From the NCBI RefSeq assembly GCF_001428825.1, contig NZ_LMIT01000015.1, positions 161-49,045 on the forward strand: DNA of 48,885 bases, written 5' to 3'. The DNA is from Nocardioides sp. Root240. Its GTDB lineage: Bacteria; Actinomycetota; Actinomycetes; Propionibacteriales; Nocardioidaceae. Numbering within the stretch: the stretch's first letter is position 1; every line of letters begins with the position of its first letter. Positions 46,683 to 48,885 of the stretch are shown here, piece after piece. The notes under the pieces are model-generated. The model searched no databases. It was given only the letters and a program-made list of their open reading frames with translations, and was not told where the DNA came from. The position numbers and the translations under genes are program-made.

Positions 46683-46705
46683 TATTGAGACATAGACGTT
46701 CAATA
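46683..46705. promoter_or_regulatory. promoter with TATTGAGAC operator, copy 12
   Basis: TATTGAGAC-N7-TTCAATA; the ends form a 6-bp palindrome, TATTGA-N11-TCAATA. Promoter: -35 TTGACG at 46655-46660, 19-bp spacer, -10 TATTAT at 46680-46685. It drives the Baeyer-Villiger monooxygenase gene. Confidence 0.8.
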
Positions 46706-46728
46706 AGATTTTCCAGAAGGGGAATCAC

Positions 46729-48669
46729 GTGACCCAGCTGATCAACCGAGTCGAGGACGGTTCGGCCCCGGACCGCGACCGCCTGGCGGCGGCCCTCGAG
46801 GACGCGAACATCCCCACCCTGCTGCTCGTGCTGGCACACCTGACAGGCGACGACAAGTGGCTGTCGGGGAAGTACCGACCCCAGCGCGGTCCCGTGCTCG
46901 ACGACAACGACTCGGGCTCGCTGCCCGAGGACGTCCAGGCCGAGATCCGTTCCGCCGCGCTGCGCGCGATCCTGGACGCCGAGTCCGGTCTGATCGCCGA
47001 GCGCCCGCTGACGCCCGACCAGGTCACCCGCATGCTCGGGGTCGCGCTGGTCGAGGAGATCCCGGAGGAGTACGGCGAGCTGCTCGCCGAGGAGCTCGGC
47101 GTCCTCTCGCGCGACATCGACGTCCCGCACCCCTTGCCCGAGGGCTTCGAGGTCCTGATCATCGGCGCCGGCCTCTCCGGCATCGCGCTCGCTATCAAGC
47201 TCAAGGGTGCCGGCGTCCCGTTCACGATCATCGAGAAGAACCACGAGATCGGCGGCACCTGGTGGGAGAACGTCTACCCCGGTTGCGGCGTGGACACCCC
47301 GAGCCACCTCTACTCCTTCTCGTTCGAGCCGAACGGCGCGTGGAGCCGCTTCTTCGCGAAGCGCCCCGAGGTGCACCAGTACCTCTCCCGCCTCGTCGAC
47401 AGCTACGGCATCCGTGAGCACATCGTGTTCGGCCAGGAGGTCCGGAGCGCCGACTTCGACACCACGACGACCACCTGGCGGCTCGAGGTCGTCGACGGTG
47501 CCGGTGTGGGCGCGACGTACACCGCTCCGGTGCTCGCCACCGGGGTCGGCATGGTCAACCGCCCCTCGATCCCGGACATCGCGGGTGCGGACTCCTTCGC
47601 CGGCCCGATCATGCACACCGCCGAGTGGGACCCCGAGGTCGAGTACGCCGGCAAGACGGTCGCCGTGATCGGCACCGGCGCCAGCGCGATGCAGCTGGTG
47701 CCCTCGATCGCCGGCGTCGCGAAGAAGGTCGTCGTCTTCCAGCGCTCCAAGCAGTGGGCGGTCCCGCACCCGAATTACCACCGCGACGTCCCCGAGGGCG
47801 TGCTCTACCTGATGGACCGGCTGCCGCTCTACACCCGGTGGTACCGGCTGCGCGCCTTCTGGAACTTCAGCGACCGCCTGCACTCGTCGCTGCGGATCGA
47901 CCCGGAGTGGACCAAGCCGGATCTCTCGATCAACGAGGCCAACGAGCGGCACCGCGTCTTCCTGACCAAGTACATCAAGGACCAGCTCGGCGACCGGACC
48001 GACCTGTATGACGCCTGCATCCCCGAGTACCCGCCGTACGGCAAGCGCCCGCTCCTCGACAACGGCTGGTTCCGCACCGTCCAGCGCGACGACGTGGAGC
48101 TGGTCACGACCGACGTGCAGCGGATCGCGCCCGAGGGTGTCGTCACCGCTGACGGCGAGCTGCACGAGGCAGACATCCTCGTGTGGGCGACCGGCTTCAA
48201 GGCGCTGCAGTTCCTGTGGCCCATGGAGATCCGTGGCGTCTCGGGCAGGAGCCTCGCCGAGCAGTGGGGCGACCACGACGCCCGCGCCTACCTCGGCGTG
48301 ACGGTGCCGGACTTCCCGAACATGTTCATCCTCAACGGCCCGAACACCAACGCCGGCCACGGCGGCAGCGCGATCCTGGCGTGCGAGTTCCAGGTCCGCT
48401 ACATCATGCAGGGGATCGCCCGCCTGGCCTCGGGCGAGGTGAGCAGTCTCGAGGTCGACGAGGACGTCTTCTGGGCCTACAACAAGGAGCTCGACGCCGA
48501 GCTCGACAAGTGCATCTGGTCCCACCCCGGCATGACCACCTGGTACCGGAACGAGGCCGGCCGGATCGTCGTGAGCAGCCCGTGGACCTACCTCGACTCC
48601 TGGGGACGGATGCGCGAGCTCGACGTCGCCGACTACCACGAGACGAGGGTGGCGGACGCGTCGTCGTAG
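46729..48669 (+). CDS. Baeyer-Villiger monooxygenase, 4-hydroxyacetophenone monooxygenase type
   Basis: A 646-residue flavin monooxygenase with an N-terminal helical extension of about 135 residues, as in 4-hydroxyacetophenone monooxygenase (about 640). FAD motif VLIIGAGLSGIALAIKLKGA, then GGTWWENVYPGCGVDTPSHL, the Baeyer-Villiger fingerprint FAGPIMHTAEWDP (FxGxxxHxxxW), the NADPH motif VAVIGTGASAMQLVPSIAGV, and ILVWATGFKALQFLWPMEI. It inserts oxygen next to a ketone to give an ester or lactone. In this setting a cyclic or side-chain ketone of the imported lipid is the likely substrate, and the nearby hydrolases could open the product. GTG start with AAGGGGAA upstream. Confidence 0.94.
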   Translation: MTQLINRVEDGSAPDRDRLAAALEDANIPTLLLVLAHLTGDDKWLSGKYRPQRGPVLDDNDSGSLPEDVQAEIRSAALRAILDAESGLIAERPLTPDQVTRMLGVALVEEIPEEYGELLAEELGVLSRDIDVPHPLPEGFEVLIIGAGLSGIALAIKLKGAGVPFTIIEKNHEIGGTWWENVYPGCGVDTPSHLYSFSFEPNGAWSRFFAKRPEVHQYLSRLVDSYGIREHIVFGQEVRSADFDTTTTTWRLEVVDGAGVGATYTAPVLATGVGMVNRPSIPDIAGADSFAGPIMHTAEWDPEVEYAGKTVAVIGTGASAMQLVPSIAGVAKKVVVFQRSKQWAVPHPNYHRDVPEGVLYLMDRLPLYTRWYRLRAFWNFSDRLHSSLRIDPEWTKPDLSINEANERHRVFLTKYIKDQLGDRTDLYDACIPEYPPYGKRPLLDNGWFRTVQRDDVELVTTDVQRIAPEGVVTADGELHEADILVWATGFKALQFLWPMEIRGVSGRSLAEQWGDHDARAYLGVTVPDFPNMFILNGPNTNAGHGGSAILACEFQVRYIMQGIARLASGEVSSLEVDEDVFWAYNKELDAELDKCIWSHPGMTTWYRNEAGRIVVSSPWTYLDSWGRMRELDVADYHETRVADASS

Positions 48670-48682
48670 CCATCGCCTGACG

Positions 48683-48729
48683 GCTTGCGCCTGGACTTCT
48701 GGGGGAGGTCCGGGCGCAAGCTCATTTTT
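48683..48729 (+). terminator. intrinsic terminator of the monooxygenase gene
   Basis: GCTTGCGCCTGGAC pairs with GTCCGGGCGCAAGC (one G-U) over an 11-nt loop, followed by TCATTTTT. It is 13 bases after the stop. Confidence 0.88.
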
Positions 48730-48740
48730 CGGGACTTGCC

Positions 48741-48832
48741 GCGGTGGTCGAGGTGCTCCGGTGGTTGAGCCTCGAATCCCCTGGCCCTGCTTCTGGGACT
48801 GCTCGTGCTGCTGGATCCTGTTGGTCGGATGG
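48741..48832. repeat. dispersed palindromic repeat, copy 5 (partial)
   Basis: GCGGTGGTCGAGGTGC and CGGTGGTTGAGCCTCGAA, then CCCCTGGCCCTGC, GGGACTGCTCGTGCTGC and TGGATCCTGTTGG. The tail matches copy 1 (8936-8957). A right arm is not seen before the window ends. Confidence 0.7.
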
Positions 48833-48885
48833 GCGGCGCGGTTGTCGGCGCGGACTTCGTCCGCGCCGCCGCTGACGCGGCCGCC

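Noticed and set aside
25372..46705. KstR or KstR2 operators as the basis of the regulon
   Set aside because: I looked for the AACnnGTT and CAAGnnCTTG cores in the mce, P450 and fadE promoter gaps. The shared element is TATTGAGAC-N7-TTCATAA instead, which has neither core.
8841..48832. CRISPR array or insertion sequences from the recurring GGTTGAGGTGCGAG repeats
   Set aside because: Copies are 5-27 kb apart, palindromic and without regular spacers or a transposase gene, so they are dispersed intergenic palindromes and not CRISPR units or IS ends.

Overview
The window is about 49 kb of very GC-rich DNA with dense, often 4-bp-overlapping genes, GTG starts and purine-rich ribosome binding sites. 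The gene set (two YrbE permeases plus MceA-F, WS/DGAT acyltransferase, multiple FadE/crotonase paralogues, P450 with a one-cluster ferredoxin) points to a high-GC actinobacterium, probably a Nocardioides-like soil organism. That placement is an inference from gene content; no rRNA or tRNA gene is present to confirm it.

Layout. 0-2 kb: an HxlR regulator divergent from an NTF2-like gene, the stub of a deleted UvrA-like gene, and a small membrane protein. 2-5.2 kb: a GMC flavin oxidoreductase divergent from two tandem paralogous multi-pass membrane proteins. 5.2-8.8 kb: a small hydrolase-like protein and a degenerate SGNH protein, divergent from a large ATPase-LuxR regulator. 9-15.4 kb: alpha/beta hydrolase and wax-ester synthase, then NTF2-like protein, thiolase and two acyl-CoA dehydrogenases. 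15.4-16.1 kb: a GIY-YIG nuclease between two palindromic repeats. 16.1-25.3 kb: a third membrane paralogue with a CrtI/PYROXD2-like flavoprotein, a membrane protein and TetR, a hydrolase and thioesterase, two enoyl-CoA hydratase-family genes and two acyl-CoA dehydrogenases. 25.4-35.8 kb: a complete mce operon (yrbEA-yrbEB-mceABCDEF-two Mce-associated proteins) followed by an SCP2 protein. 35.9-38.6 kb: P450, ferredoxin, ferredoxin reductase. 38.6-44 kb: TetR divergent from aldehyde dehydrogenase, acyl-CoA ligase and alpha-methylacyl-CoA racemase. 44.2-48.7 kb: crotonases, an SDR and a 4-hydroxyacetophenone-type Baeyer-Villiger monooxygenase.

The genes read as one programme: Mce import of a lipid, terminal hydroxylation by the P450 chain, oxidation to acid, CoA activation, racemisation of a methyl branch, and several rounds of beta-oxidation, with a Baeyer-Villiger enzyme and two flavoprotein/membrane-protein pairs for ring or alcohol chemistry. 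A sterol side chain or another methyl-branched isoprenoid is a plausible substrate.

The strongest new signal is a 23-bp near-palindromic element, consensus TATTGAGAC-N7-TTCATAA, found twelve times and almost only in promoter gaps, usually overlapping the -10 box. It lies in front of every predicted catabolic and transport operon from 3.6 to 46.7 kb, but not in front of the LuxR/SGNH block or the nuclease. This defines a local regulon, probably repressed by a TetR protein; the one at 38627-39307 is the best candidate.
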